Source: Anabaena sphaerica FACHB-251
GTDB taxonomy: Bacteria > Cyanobacteriota > Cyanobacteriia > Cyanobacteriales > Nostocaceae
Length of the DNA: 64,000 bases
NCBI RefSeq assembly: GCF_014696825.1
Contig: NZ_JACJQU010000013.1
Span: 62,001-126,000, forward strand
Reading direction: 5' to 3'
Part shown: one piece after another, positions 26,919 through 35,563 of the stretch
Position numbering within the stretch: the first letter of the stretch is position 1
Layout: each line of letters opens with the position of its first letter
Program-made: the position numbers and the translations under genes
Notes under the pieces: generated by a model
The model's database searches: none
What the model was told of the DNA's origin: nothing
Seen by the model: only the letters and a program-made list of their open reading frames with translations

Positions 26919-28595
26919 CTATGGACGTTGGATAATTGCTTCCAACACGCGGCGTTTGGCTGCGGAGTCGATACCAATTAAGCGTACGTATTCGCCTGCA
27001 TATTCAGAAAGGATAGCTTCTAAAGCAGCGATCGCTTCTCTTTCAGATGCAGCCTGAATTTGACCGCAGCTTGCCCAAGTACCCGTACGGAAACGACGTT
27101 GGTCTACGTGTTCAACGCTAATCTTAAACCCGCCTGTTAACAACTGTCTCAGTTGGTCTACTACTTCTGTACTCAAGCGAGTGCTGGTTGCGGTTGCGGT
27201 TGCGGTTCCACCACCTGTAGCAGCTACTACTGTTTTAGCACTACCAGAAGATACTACTTGACCGTTGGGACGTTGGATAATTGCTTCCAATACCCGACGT
27301 TTAGCTTTGCTGTCAATGCCTATTAAACGTACATATTCGCCTTGGTGGTTGACCATACATTCTTCCAAAGCAGCAACTACTTCATTGGCAGAATTTGTTT
27401 CAATGGGTTGGCAGCTTTCCCAAGTACCTGTACGAAAACGACGCTCATTTACGTGTTCTGTGCCAATTTTGTAACCATTAGCCAAGAGTTGGCGAATTTG
27501 GTTAATAGTTTCCGCACTGAGCCTACCACTAGCAACTGCACCGTTGCCGTTACCGTTACCGTTACCGTTGCCGTTACCGTTGTAGCTGCTGTAAGATGCA
27601 GCAGGAGCTTTAAAGCTGGATGTACTTGTAGCTACTACACCATCTGGACGTTGAATGATGGTTTCTAATACCCGTTTTCTGCCATTATCAATGCCAAACA
27701 AACGCACGTACTCGCCACTGTGGTCTATCAGACAAGATTCTAATGCTGCGATCGCTTGTCCTAAAGACTTAGTTTCAATTGGCTGGCAGCTTTGCCAAGA
27801 ACCTGTGCGGAAACGTCTTTGATCAACGTGTTCTGTACCAATTTTATACCCTTGCTCTAGTAGATAGCGTACCTGTTCTACTGTTTCTGCGCCCAATTTG
27901 CTTGCCACTTCACTACTCCTTTCCAACTCTTCAACAACAATACTTGTATAAGATTTAGCCCCAGCCAGATTAAGTTCATCCCGAATCGGGGCAATACACT
28001 TAAGATCCTCTGCACAGCGATAACCAGCCCGCAAAGCCTGATTTATCCCCACAACGTGGTGAGCAAATTGCTGATCCTGAGCTTGTACATCTGGTAATCG
28101 GTCAGCTTGTTGCTGTGTAGTAATTATCGATCCAGAAGCTACGTATTTACCAGGGGGAATTTCTACATCTTGGATTAATGCGTGCATCATGACGATGCAA
28201 CCAGCCCCTACTCTGGCATTAAACACAGTGGAGCGAAAGCCAATAAAGCAACTTTCCCCTACATAAGCTGGTCCATGAATGAGCGCCATGTGGGTAATAG
28301 AAGCATCTTTACCAACCCATACTGAGTAGTTTTTGCCATCATCACCAATTACTCGGCCTTGCTCCAACCCATGAATTACTACACCATCTTGAATATTAGT
28401 ATTTTCACCAATAAAAAAAGGTGTTCCTTCATCTGCTCTAATCGAAGTTCCTGGAGCAATAATCACATTCTGACCAATCTGTACATTCCCAATTAAATTA
28501 CAAGAAGAATGTACAAATGCGGTTTGATGTATATCGGGTTCAGCCAAACTCCTTGACCACGGGGTTGGGGGTGCCGCCGTGCTGCGGACTGCCAT
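26919..28595 (-). CDS. ccmM: Carboxysome scaffold protein CcmM (gamma-carbonic-anhydrase domain plus three SSU-like domains)
   Basis: A 558-residue protein that crosslinks Rubisco in beta-carboxysomes. Residues about 20-200 are a gamma-carbonic-anhydrase-like beta helix with [14 protein letters not shown] and [16 protein letters not shown]. Three Rubisco small-subunit-like modules follow, starting near residues 230, 353 and 475, each with [19 protein letters not shown]-type text (the third reads [12 protein letters not shown]). Linkers include a repeated Asn-Gly run (residues about 338-350, from hexamer repeats near 27541-27580) and an Ala/Thr run. An internal GTG with its own ribosome-binding site begins a short CcmM form (see separate entry). 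The ATG at 28595 has GGAGG seven bases upstream. Confidence 0.96.
   Translation of the reverse strand: MAVRSTAAPPTPWSRSLAEPDIHQTAFVHSSCNLIGNVQIGQNVIIAPGTSIRADEGTPFFIGENTNIQDGVVIHGLEQGRVIGDDGKNYSVWVGKDASITHMALIHGPAYVGESCFIGFRSTVFNARVGAGCIVMMHALIQDVEIPPGKYVASGSIITTQQQADRLPDVQAQDQQFAHHVVGINQALRAGYRCAEDLKCIAPIRDELNLAGAKSYTSIVVEELERSSEVASKLGAETVEQVRYLLEQGYKIGTEHVDQRRFRTGSWQSCQPIETKSLGQAIAALESCLIDHSGEYVRLFGIDNGRKRVLETIIQRPDGVVATSTSSFKAPAASYSSYNGNGNGNGNGNGNGAVASGRLSAETINQIRQLLANGYKIGTEHVNERRFRTGTWESCQPIETNSANEVVAALEECMVNHQGEYVRLIGIDSKAKRRVLEAIIQRPNGQVVSSGSAKTVVAATGGGTATATATSTRLSTEVVDQLRQLLTGGFKISVEHVDQRRFRTGTWASCGQIQAASEREAIAALEAILSEYAGEYVRLIGIDSAAKRRVLEAIIQRP
27906..27922 (-). promoter_or_regulatory. 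Internal translation start for the short CcmM (M35-type) form
   Basis: Inside ccmM, AAAGGAG (27922-27916) stands seven bases before an in-frame GTG (27908-27906) at codon 230, exactly where the first small-subunit-like module begins. Starting here gives a 329-residue protein of three SSU-like modules without the carbonic-anhydrase domain, the expected M35-type product known from Synechococcus 7942. Site seen in sequence; use inferred. Confidence 0.7.
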
Positions 28596-28659
28596 CGCGA
28601 GATTCCTCCTGAAATAAGCTTTTTGTCAGTGCTTAGAAGAAGAAGGCAAAAGGCAAAAG

Positions 28660-28800
28660 GTGAACCACTGCGGTGGACGGGTTTCCCGACATAAAGCAAG
28701 TGGTGAACCCGAAGGGCAAGAGGCAAAAGGCAATAAATAATTTTTATTCTCACTTCCTGTTCCCTGTTCCCTGTTCCCTGTTCCCTGTTCCCTGTCACCT
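28660..28800. repeat. ccmL-ccmM spacer: inverted-repeat arm and CTGTTCC heptamers
   Basis: About 28665-28705 is the inverted partner of the repeat at 26868-26905. About 28758-28793 is a CTGTTCC heptamer run repeated five times. These lie in the 211-bp spacer of the operon; the short frame 28493-28798 that overlaps them is not a gene. Confidence 0.7.
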
Positions 28801-28806
28801 GACTAT

Positions 28807-29106
28807 CTATAATTGGTCTTTTTTGCTGTAAATGAGGCGATCTTCAACGTAAATGGTATCTATTATCGCCACTACTGCTGCATCTAACGGACGTTGTTCA
28901 TTGCCAAGAACTTGACGAGCGGCACTGCCACGACTGACAAGCACCCACTCATCTACTCCTGCTCCCACAATATCGGCTGCTACCTCATATTCTGGCAGGA
29001 GTTTTCCGTCTTCATCTACTAATTGCAACAGCAGTAGTTTGACACCTCTAAGACTGGGATCTTTTTGCGTGCTAACTACTGTGCCACGAACTTTGGCAAT
29101 TTGCAT
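28807..29106 (-). CDS. ccmL: Carboxysome vertex protein CcmL
   Basis: A 99-residue EutN/CcmL-type protein that forms pentamers capping the icosahedral carboxysome vertices. It starts MQIAKVRGTVVSTQKDPSLRG and includes the conserved VDEWVLVSRGSAAR stretch and the end AAVVAIIDTIYV. Length and motifs are standard. It starts six bases after the ccmK stop codon, so it is translated from the same transcript. Confidence 0.96.
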   Translation of the reverse strand: MQIAKVRGTVVSTQKDPSLRGVKLLLLQLVDEDGKLLPEYEVAADIVGAGVDEWVLVSRGSAARQVLGNEQRPLDAAVVAIIDTIYVEDRLIYSKKDQL

Positions 29107-29112
29107 TATAAA

Positions 29113-29457
29113 TTATGGTCTTCTACCAAAAGGACGAATGGCGTTTACACCTTCCCGGAACTGTTCTACATCTTCTGTATAACGAATTGGGAGAACGTAT
29201 TCCAAGTTTTCGTGAGGACGAGCAATGATGTGAGTAGACAGCACTTGTCCACCGTTAACTCGCTTCACATTTTCCACACCAGCTGCTACTGAAGCTTGTA
29301 CTTCGGAAACGTCACCGCGAACGATGACTGTCACCCGACCACTACCGATTTTTTCATACCCTACTAAGGTAACGCGAGCAGCTTTCACCATCGCATCAGC
29401 AGCTTCTACTACTGCTGGAAAGCCCAGCGTTTCAACCATTCCCACTGCAATCGACAT
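29113..29457 (-). CDS. ccmK1: Carboxysome shell protein CcmK (CcmK1-like)
   Basis: A 114-residue single-BMC-domain protein forming hexamers of the carboxysome facets. It has [20 protein letters not shown], the pore-region KIGSGRV, and a C-terminal extension ([13 protein letters not shown]) 12 residues longer than the upstream paralogue at 29679. It is about 85-90 percent identical to that paralogue by eye. Assignment of K1 versus K2 rests on the longer tail; family call is certain. ccmL follows six bases later. Confidence 0.94.
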   Translation of the reverse strand: MSIAVGMVETLGFPAVVEAADAMVKAARVTLVGYEKIGSGRVTVIVRGDVSEVQASVAAGVENVKRVNGGQVLSTHIIARPHENLEYVLPIRYTEDVEQFREGVNAIRPFGRRP

Positions 29458-29561
29458 TATTTTAAATCCTTAAATCAAGTTTTACGACAGGCAAAAATTC
29501 CTGCTCAAGCAAGCAACCGTTGTCACAACTTCTAGAAAATCGTGAGTTTTGAAAGTGTGAT

Positions 29562-29605
29562 CCTTTCGATAACGAAAGGCATTCAAGGGCTAAACGGCAA
29601 GCCCT
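29562..29605 (-). promoter_or_regulatory. Two tandem hairpins between the ccmK genes
   Basis: CCTTTCG-ATAA-CGAAAGG (29562-29579) and AGGGCT-N8-AGCCCT (29586-29605) lie in the 221-bp spacer between the two ccmK genes. Neither is followed by a U-run in the transcript, so RNA processing, stabilisation or partial attenuation is more likely than full termination; this could set the excess of the first CcmK. Confidence 0.5.
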
Positions 29606-29678
29606 CTAGATCATAGCCCGTAGGCATTTGAATTTACTTTTGGTTTGACCCCGTTAATCACTTTGTTTAAACAGTATT

Positions 29679-29987
29679 TTAAGTGCGGAACTGTTCTACT
29701 GCTTCTGTATACCGAATTGGTAAGACATATTCTAGGTTTTCGTGGGGACGAGCGATGATGTGAGTGGATAACACTTCGCCACCATTTACTCTTCTGGCTG
29801 CGTCAACACCAGCTGCTACTGAAGCTTGTACTTCAGATACATCACCCCTGACAATCACAGTAACACGCGCACTACCGATTTTCTCATATCCTACTAAGGT
29901 AACACGGGCTGCTTTCACCATCGCATCAGCAGCTTCTACTACTGCCGGAAAGCCTTTAGTCTCAATCATTCCAACTGCAATTGGCAT
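29679..29987 (-). CDS. ccmK2: Carboxysome shell protein CcmK (CcmK2-like)
   Basis: A 102-residue BMC-domain protein, first gene of the ccm operon. [20 protein letters not shown], the pore segment KIGSARV and the end [10 protein letters not shown] are typical CcmK2. The ATG at 29987 is preceded by AGGAG at a good distance. The paralogue at 29113 differs mainly in the tail and a few helix residues, so this is a local duplication kept in the family. The upstream 658-bp spacer holds the ccm promoter. Confidence 0.95.
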   Translation of the reverse strand: MPIAVGMIETKGFPAVVEAADAMVKAARVTLVGYEKIGSARVTVIVRGDVSEVQASVAAGVDAARRVNGGEVLSTHIIARPHENLEYVLPIRYTEAVEQFRT

Positions 29988-30645
29988 CGCAGAACTCCTA
30001 AAAATTTAATACAATCTGTACTATGGGTGGAAATTTTTGACGGGGATGCTCATTTTGAGCGAAGAAAATACTTCTAAAATTAAGCATATGAAACCTTGGC
30101 ATCCCTGGCAACATAAATTACTATAATAGTTTGTAATAAAAAAGTTTTAAAAAACTTAACAAAACTTAATGCACTCCTGAATTCGATCAATGTTCACGGT
30201 TTCCTAGAGTGGCCGCTTATGCTTTATAATTTCTTTATTACATTTAGAAAATCACATTCATAACCAGGGCTAACCATATCTGGTCAGGATTGATCAGAGG
30301 CTGTATATTGTACCGTCTCAGTCTTTCCTCAATTTTTGCTATCTGCACAGGTATTAGATGAAAAATATATAAGTTTTTAAAATATAAACTATAAAATTCT
30401 TTGCTCAGAGTAAAAATACAAATTGCCAATTAGAAGATTAGTGAAGATAAGTAAATGCTGTTAAATCTGTAAACTTATATTTAACTGCCATTGAATAGTG
30501 CAGGTTAAAGTAGAAATACTGATTCAAGTTTCTTTGAGAAATAGTTAAGAAAAACTTGATTTTTCCAAAATTAACTTTTTTAAAGTAAATGATTGTTTTC
30601 AGGCTGTTTAATAAACTAAAAGCTGAGTCGTCAAGGAAAATTTAA
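29988..30645. promoter_or_regulatory. Divergent control region between ccm operon and ndhF4 operon, 658 bp
   Basis: AT-rich region from which the ccm genes are read leftward and ndhF4-ndhD4-cupB rightward. It must hold both promoters. I see scattered ATCAAT/ATTGAT half sites (for example near 30187 and 30288) that resemble LysR-type carbon regulator sites, but none is convincing. A 61-codon frame at 30244-30429 is not family-like and is not called. Confidence 0.5.
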
Positions 30646-32502
30646 ATGAATGACTTTCTATTTTTCACAAGTTGGTTTGTGCCTTTTTATAGCTTACTCG
30701 GGGCAATTTTAACATTGCCGTGGGGCATTGGATTAATTCAACGTACAGGACCCAGACCTGCTGCCTACTTCAACTTGTTGACGACCTTGTTGGCTTTCGT
30801 CCATAGCCTGTTTGTATTTCGAGATATCTGGAATAGAGATCCAGAAACTTTAATAATTACTTGGTTCCAAGCGGCGGATTTTAAGTTAACCTTTGCTTTG
30901 GAATTGTCACCAGTAAGTATTGGGGCAATAGTTTTAATCACAGGATTAAGTCTATTAGCCCAAATTTATGCTTTGGGTTACATGGAAAAAGACTGGTCGT
31001 TAGCAAGGTTTTTTGGGTTACTGGGATTTTTTGAAGCCGCCCTAACTGGTTTAGCGATTAGTGATTCTTTGTTCTTAAGTTATGCCTTGTTGGAAGTCCT
31101 GACTCTTTCCACTTACTTGCTGGTAGGTTTCTGGTATGCTCAACCGTTGGTAGTAACAGCAGCGCGAGATGCGTTTTTAACTAAGCGGGTGGGAGATTTA
31201 TTATTGTTGATGGGTGTTGTTACCCTTTCTACCCAAGCTGGTAGTTTGAACTTTTCCGATTTGTATGAGTGGGTGCAAACTGCCAATTTAAGCCCATTGA
31301 CATCAACATTACTAGGGATAGCATTGATAGCAGGTCCTGCTGGTAAGTGCGCCCAATTTCCCCTACATCTGTGGTTAGATGAAGCGATGGAAGGACCAAA
31401 CCCCGCTTCGGTAATGCGAAACTCCCTGGTGGTAGGTGGTGGTGCTTATGTTTTGTACAAAATTCAACCAATATTAGCCCTATCCCCAGTGGCGCTGAAT
31501 GCCTTGGTAGTCATGGGTACAGTGACTGCGGTGGGAGCAACATTAGTATCAATTGCCCAAATTGATATTAAACGAGCTTTATCTCATTCCACCAGTGCCT
31601 ATATGGGATTGGTATTTTTGGCAGTGGGTTTAGAACAAGGTGGTGTGGCCTTGATGTTGCTGTTAACTCATGCGATCGCCAAAGCATTATTATTCATGAG
31701 TTCCGGCTCTATTATATATACTACCCAAAGTCAAGACTTGACAGAAATGGGTGGTTTGTGGTCGCGGATGCCAGCTACTACTACAGCCTTTGTGGTTGGT
31801 TCAGCAGGAATGGTAACACTATTACCACTAGGAAGCTTTTGGGCAATGTTGGCCTGGGCTGATGGCTTAGTGAAAGTTAGCCCTTGGGTAATTGCAGTTT
31901 TAGTATTAGTTAATGGCTTGACAGCCTTGAATTTAACTAGGGTTTTCCGCCTCATATTCTGGGGAGAACCACAACAGAAAACACGCCGCGCCCCAGAAGT
32001 TGGTTGGCAAATGGCTTTTCCAATGGTGACTTTAACTATATTGACCCTACTATTACCTCTCATGCTCCAGCAATGGTACTTGCTTCCAGACTGGGAAAGT
32101 ATTGATTGGTACATATTAATATCTTTGTTGGCTTCTACCGTATTAGGGGTGAGTATTGGCTCAACAATTTACCTGCATAAAGGTTGGTCAAGATCCACAA
32201 TTCTGGCATGGAGATTTGTCCAAGATTTATTAGGTTATGATTTTTACATTGACAGAGTTTATCGTGTCACTATCGTCAGTGCTGTAGCTCTGTTGTCAAA
32301 AATTTCCGCCTGGAGCGATCGCTATTTAGTAGATGGTTTAGTTAACTTAGTCGGCTTTGCTGCTATTTTCGGCGGACAAAGTTTAAAATACAGCATTTCC
32401 GGTCAATCCCAAGCTTATATGTTAACCATCCTCGTAGTGATCAGCGTCCTTGGTTTCTTCATTAGCTGGTCATTGGGTTTACTTGATAAATTGCCTTTTT
32501 AA
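30646..32502 (+). CDS. ndhF4: NDH-1 subunit F4 (CO2-uptake NDH-1 complex)
   Basis: A 618-residue antiporter-like NDH-1 subunit with about sixteen membrane helices. It begins TSWFVPFYSLLGAIL; the central conserved part has FSYALLEVLTLSTYLLVGFW-like text, TKRVGDLLLLMGV, the KCAQFPLHLWLDEAMEGPNPAS segment with the key Lys, and the HSTSAYMGL helix. NdhF3/F4-type proteins belong to NDH-1MS complexes that drive CO2 hydration. It is the first of three genes (ndhF, ndhD, cup). Assignment to F4 rather than F3 is inferred from the ccm-linked position and the short CupB-like partner. Confidence 0.9.
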   Translation: MNDFLFFTSWFVPFYSLLGAILTLPWGIGLIQRTGPRPAAYFNLLTTLLAFVHSLFVFRDIWNRDPETLIITWFQAADFKLTFALELSPVSIGAIVLITGLSLLAQIYALGYMEKDWSLARFFGLLGFFEAALTGLAISDSLFLSYALLEVLTLSTYLLVGFWYAQPLVVTAARDAFLTKRVGDLLLLMGVVTLSTQAGSLNFSDLYEWVQTANLSPLTSTLLGIALIAGPAGKCAQFPLHLWLDEAMEGPNPASVMRNSLVVGGGAYVLYKIQPILALSPVALNALVVMGTVTAVGATLVSIAQIDIKRALSHSTSAYMGLVFLAVGLEQGGVALMLLLTHAIAKALLFMSSGSIIYTTQSQDLTEMGGLWSRMPATTTAFVVGSAGMVTLLPLGSFWAMLAWADGLVKVSPWVIAVLVLVNGLTALNLTRVFRLIFWGEPQQKTRRAPEVGWQMAFPMVTLTILTLLLPLMLQQWYLLPDWESIDWYILISLLASTVLGVSIGSTIYLHKGWSRSTILAWRFVQDLLGYDFYIDRVYRVTIVSAVALLSKISAWSDRYLVDGLVNLVGFAAIFGGQSLKYSISGQSQAYMLTILVVISVLGFFISWSLGLLDKLPF

Positions 32503-32507
32503 GAAGA

Positions 32508-32640
32508 GGTGACAGGTGACAGGTGACAGGTGACAGTCAAGAGGGAACAGGGGCAAGGGAAGCAGGTGAAGATTAATAACCCAATGCCCAATGCCCAATG
32601 ACCAATGCCCAATGACCAATGACCAATGACTAATTACTAA
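32508..32640. repeat. Heptamer tandem repeats in the ndhF4-ndhD4 spacer
   Basis: GGTGACA units (about 32510-32536) followed by CCAATGC/CCAATGA units (about 32582-32630) fill most of the 148-bp gap between two co-directional genes. Confidence 0.8.
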
Positions 32641-32650
32641 TGACAAGCTT

Positions 32651-34153
32651 ATGATGCTGAGTACGTTGATTTTGCTGCCTTTACTGGGTGCAGCGTTAAT
32701 TGGTTTCTATCCTGCTGCTATCAGTGGGAAAATAGCCCGTAGAGTAGCGTTAGCATTTGCGCTCATTATTTTCTCATGGACAGTTTTCCTGACAATTCAA
32801 TTTAATCCTGGGGAAGTTGGGATACAGTTTGCTGAATCTTTACCTTGGATAGATGCATTAGGTTTGAACTATAATCTAGGCATAGATGGTTTATCCTTGC
32901 CATTACTATTGTTGAATGGACTCTTGACTTGTATTGCCATCTACAGCAGCGATGAATCTCTTCAGCGTCCAAGATTTTATTACTCCTTAATTCTACTATT
33001 AAGTGCTGGAGTGATAGGAGCCTTTTTGGCACAGGATTTATTATTATTTTTCCTGTTTTACGAGTTGGAATTGATTCCCCTCTATCTTTTGATTGCAATT
33101 TGGGGTGGTGCAAAACGGGGTTATGCTGCAACAAAGTTTCTGATTTATACCGCAGTTTCGGGAATCTTAATTTTAGCCAGTTTCTTGGGGATGGTTTGGT
33201 TGAGTAATTCTCCCAGTTTTGGACTAGCAACCTTAAACACCAGTCATCTATCTTTGGCAACACAACTATTACTATTAGTAGGAATTTTGGTAGGGTTTGG
33301 CATTAAAATTCCTCTTGTTCCCTTCCATACTTGGTTGCCTGATGCCCACGTCGAAGCTTCTACACCAATTTCTGTGCTTTTAGCTGGGGTATTATTGAAA
33401 TTAGGAACCTACGGCTTACTGAGATTTGGGATGAACTTGTTACCAGATGCTTGGGTATATATAGCACCTTGGTTAGCAACATGGGCAGTGATTAGTGTGC
33501 TGTTTGGTGCTTCCTGTGCGATCGCTCAAACTGACATGAAAAAAATGGTGGCTTATAGTTCTATCGGACACATGGGCTATATTTTATTAGCAGCAGCAGC
33601 AGCAACACCTTTAAGCGTCTTGGGTGCAGTCATGCAAATGATTAGTCACGGTTTGATTTCTGCCCTCATGTTCCTGTTGGTCGGGGTTGTGTATAAAAAA
33701 GCTGGTAGCCGTGATTTAGACGTGATTCGAGGACTGCTGAACCCAGAACGGGGTATGCCTGTGATCGGCACTTTGATGGTTTTAGGTGTCATGGCCAGCG
33801 CAGGTATACCAGGAATGGTAGGTTTTATTTCCGAATTCATTATTTTTCGGGCTAGTTTTGAGGTTTTCCCCGTTCAAACCCTGATTTCAATGCTGGGTAC
33901 AGGTTTAACTGCGGTTTATTTCTTAATTCTTCTTAATCGTGCCTTCTTTGGGCGTTTATCCACACAAGTAATGAATTTGCCCAGAGTTTATTGGAGCGAT
34001 CGCATTCCTGCATTTATCTTAGCTGTATTAATTGTGATTTTTGGCATCCAACCCGCTTGGTTAGTGCATTGGACAGAAGCTACGATTACAGCAATGGTAA
34101 ACACACCCAGCTTAGTGGCAACTATGCCAGTAGATAAAGCTGAGAGAAATTAA
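32651..34153 (+). CDS. ndhD4: NDH-1 subunit D4 (CO2-uptake NDH-1 complex)
   Basis: A 500-residue NuoM/NdhD-type membrane subunit. Visible landmarks are FYELELIPLYLLIAIWGG (the conserved Glu), KIPLVPFHTWLPDAHVEA, and DMKKMVAYSSIGHMGY, with about fourteen helices. Two ATG codons stand at 32651 and 32654; either gives the same first helix. It lies between ndhF4 and cupB with spacers occupied by repeats (heptamers before, a MITE after). NdhD4 pumps protons in the constitutive, lower-affinity CO2 uptake complex; the 4 versus 3 call is inferred from context. Confidence 0.9.
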   Translation: MMLSTLILLPLLGAALIGFYPAAISGKIARRVALAFALIIFSWTVFLTIQFNPGEVGIQFAESLPWIDALGLNYNLGIDGLSLPLLLLNGLLTCIAIYSSDESLQRPRFYYSLILLLSAGVIGAFLAQDLLLFFLFYELELIPLYLLIAIWGGAKRGYAATKFLIYTAVSGILILASFLGMVWLSNSPSFGLATLNTSHLSLATQLLLLVGILVGFGIKIPLVPFHTWLPDAHVEASTPISVLLAGVLLKLGTYGLLRFGMNLLPDAWVYIAPWLATWAVISVLFGASCAIAQTDMKKMVAYSSIGHMGYILLAAAAATPLSVLGAVMQMISHGLISALMFLLVGVVYKKAGSRDLDVIRGLLNPERGMPVIGTLMVLGVMASAGIPGMVGFISEFIIFRASFEVFPVQTLISMLGTGLTAVYFLILLNRAFFGRLSTQVMNLPRVYWSDRIPAFILAVLIVIFGIQPAWLVHWTEATITAMVNTPSLVATMPVDKAERN

Positions 34154-34214
34154 AAGGTGTTAGGTTTGTAGTAGAGTTTTATTTATACTACTACCTAATT
34201 TTAAAATTTCTCTC

Positions 34215-34316
34215 ATAGCAGTTCCCATGCTCGTGAGGTACAAAGTTTTTTAGTTTTAGGGAACAGGGAACAGGGAATAAATTTGTGTGTACTTCATTAG
34301 ACTGGGAAACGCTATA
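34215..34316. mobile_element. MITE-like element between ndhD4 and cupB
   Basis: About 102 bp, beginning ATAGCAGTTCCCATGCT and ending GACTGGGAAACGCTATA, imperfect inverted ends. A close copy lies at 43773-43867 (same ends, same central GAGGTACAAAGTTTTTTAGT). This copy includes a GGGAACA heptamer expansion. No coding capacity. Confidence 0.72.
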
Positions 34317-34355
34317 GTCTCATGTATTTATTTTTAATTTTCTGGAGAAACACTA

Positions 34356-35486
34356 ATGGTTAAGATTAAAAATAAACCTGTTAATCATCCTTTAGCTGAG
34401 TATGTTAATCGCTTAAAAACTGGGGAAGCTTTACTTAAAGACAGTCCCGAAAATGTTTTAGAAGTTGTCGGCATTCTCAAAAGTTATGGTGTGGTTTTAG
34501 ATGCTTATTCTAAAAATCTAATTTATATTGCAGAACATCAATTTTTAGTAATTTTTCCCTTTTTTAAATATTTTGATGGAGAGATTTCTGTCCAGAAATT
34601 ATTTCGTCACTTGTGGCATGACAGAATTAATTTTGAATATGCAGAATATTGCATGAAAACCATGATGTGGCATGGTGGAGGTGGTTTAGATACTTATTTA
34701 GATAGTCAGGAATTTGCTGATATATGCAAAGTGGTGATTAGTGCTAAATTGAAGAACAATCCCGTAATGTTGGGCATGAATCAACTGTTTCCCGACTTTT
34801 TAATAGAGCAGGTGCGCGTTTCTGCTTATTATAGTGGGTTAGGTCAATTTTGGCGAGTCATGGCTGATATTTTCCTCAGCTTATCAGACCTGTATGATCA
34901 AGGGAAAATTAAATCAATTCCTGAAGTTGTAGATCATATTAAAGCTGGTTTGGTTGCAGATGCAGTTAAGCCAATTACCTACGATGTGAAAATTGATGGT
35001 AAAGTCTATGAAATCATTCCTAAATCAGTTGGTTTAACATTTTTAGCAGATACAGCAATTCCTTATGTAGAAGCAGTATTTTTCCGGGGAACTCCGTTTT
35101 TGGGTACAGTTTCCCTGAACGCGCAAGCATATCAAGTTCCCCCAGATCAATCTAGATTTCAATATGGTGCATTATACGCTGATCCTTTACCTATTGGTAG
35201 TGCGGGTATTCCTCCTACTTTGTTAATGCAGGATATGCGCCATTATTTACCAGAATACTTACACAGTATTTATCGTCGCAGTCGTCGCGGTGAAGATGAT
35301 TTGCGGGTACAAATTTGTATAAGTTTCCAAAAGTCGATGTTTTGTGTAACTACCGCTGCAATTTTAGGACTGTTACCTTATTCTTTGGATAGTGAAGATT
35401 TGTCTGAGCAAAAAGCGAATCAGGTTTATTTAGAAAAGTGGATGGACAGGTTAAAAACTTCGCAGATATTGGAAGTTAATAAATAG
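34356..35486 (+). CDS. cupB: CO2 hydration protein CupB (ChpX)
   Basis: A 376-residue member of the CO2 hydration protein family (ChpX/ChpY, Cup). It contains no membrane helix in most of its length but conserved segments such as RHLWHDRINFEYAEYCMKTM, MMWHGGGGLDTYLD and YLPEYLHSIYRRSRRGEDDL. Cup proteins sit on the NdhF/NdhD arm of NDH-1MS and are thought to carry the Zn site that hydrates CO2 to bicarbonate. The length (376, versus about 440 for CupA) and linkage to ccm genes favour CupB. It is the last gene of the ndhF4 operon, 202 bases after ndhD4. Confidence 0.9.
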   Translation: MVKIKNKPVNHPLAEYVNRLKTGEALLKDSPENVLEVVGILKSYGVVLDAYSKNLIYIAEHQFLVIFPFFKYFDGEISVQKLFRHLWHDRINFEYAEYCMKTMMWHGGGGLDTYLDSQEFADICKVVISAKLKNNPVMLGMNQLFPDFLIEQVRVSAYYSGLGQFWRVMADIFLSLSDLYDQGKIKSIPEVVDHIKAGLVADAVKPITYDVKIDGKVYEIIPKSVGLTFLADTAIPYVEAVFFRGTPFLGTVSLNAQAYQVPPDQSRFQYGALYADPLPIGSAGIPPTLLMQDMRHYLPEYLHSIYRRSRRGEDDLRVQICISFQKSMFCVTTAAILGLLPYSLDSEDLSEQKANQVYLEKWMDRLKTSQILEVNK

Positions 35487-35517
35487 GATAGTTAGTAAAT
35501 TGCATTTGCAATGGAAA

Positions 35518-35538
35518 GGGCGGGCAAGATGCCCACCC
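35518..35538 (+). terminator. Hairpin after cupB (possible terminator, dispersed repeat)
   Basis: GGGCGGGCA-AGA-TGCCCACCC, a nine-pair stem with one mismatch, 31 bases after the cupB stop. The sequence belongs to a palindromic repeat common in cyanobacterial spacers and lacks a U-run, so termination is likely but not certain. Confidence 0.5.
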
Positions 35539-35563
35539 CACAAGAGTGGTAGAGGATATTTTT

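Noticed and set aside
28493-28798. 101-codon frame overlapping the start of ccmM
   Set aside because: It translates heptamer and dispersed repeats and the antisense of nothing known; ccmM and its GGAGG start explain the region.
30244-30429. Small frame in the ccm-ndhF4 spacer
   Set aside because: No ribosome-binding site and low-complexity hydrophobic text; more likely chance.
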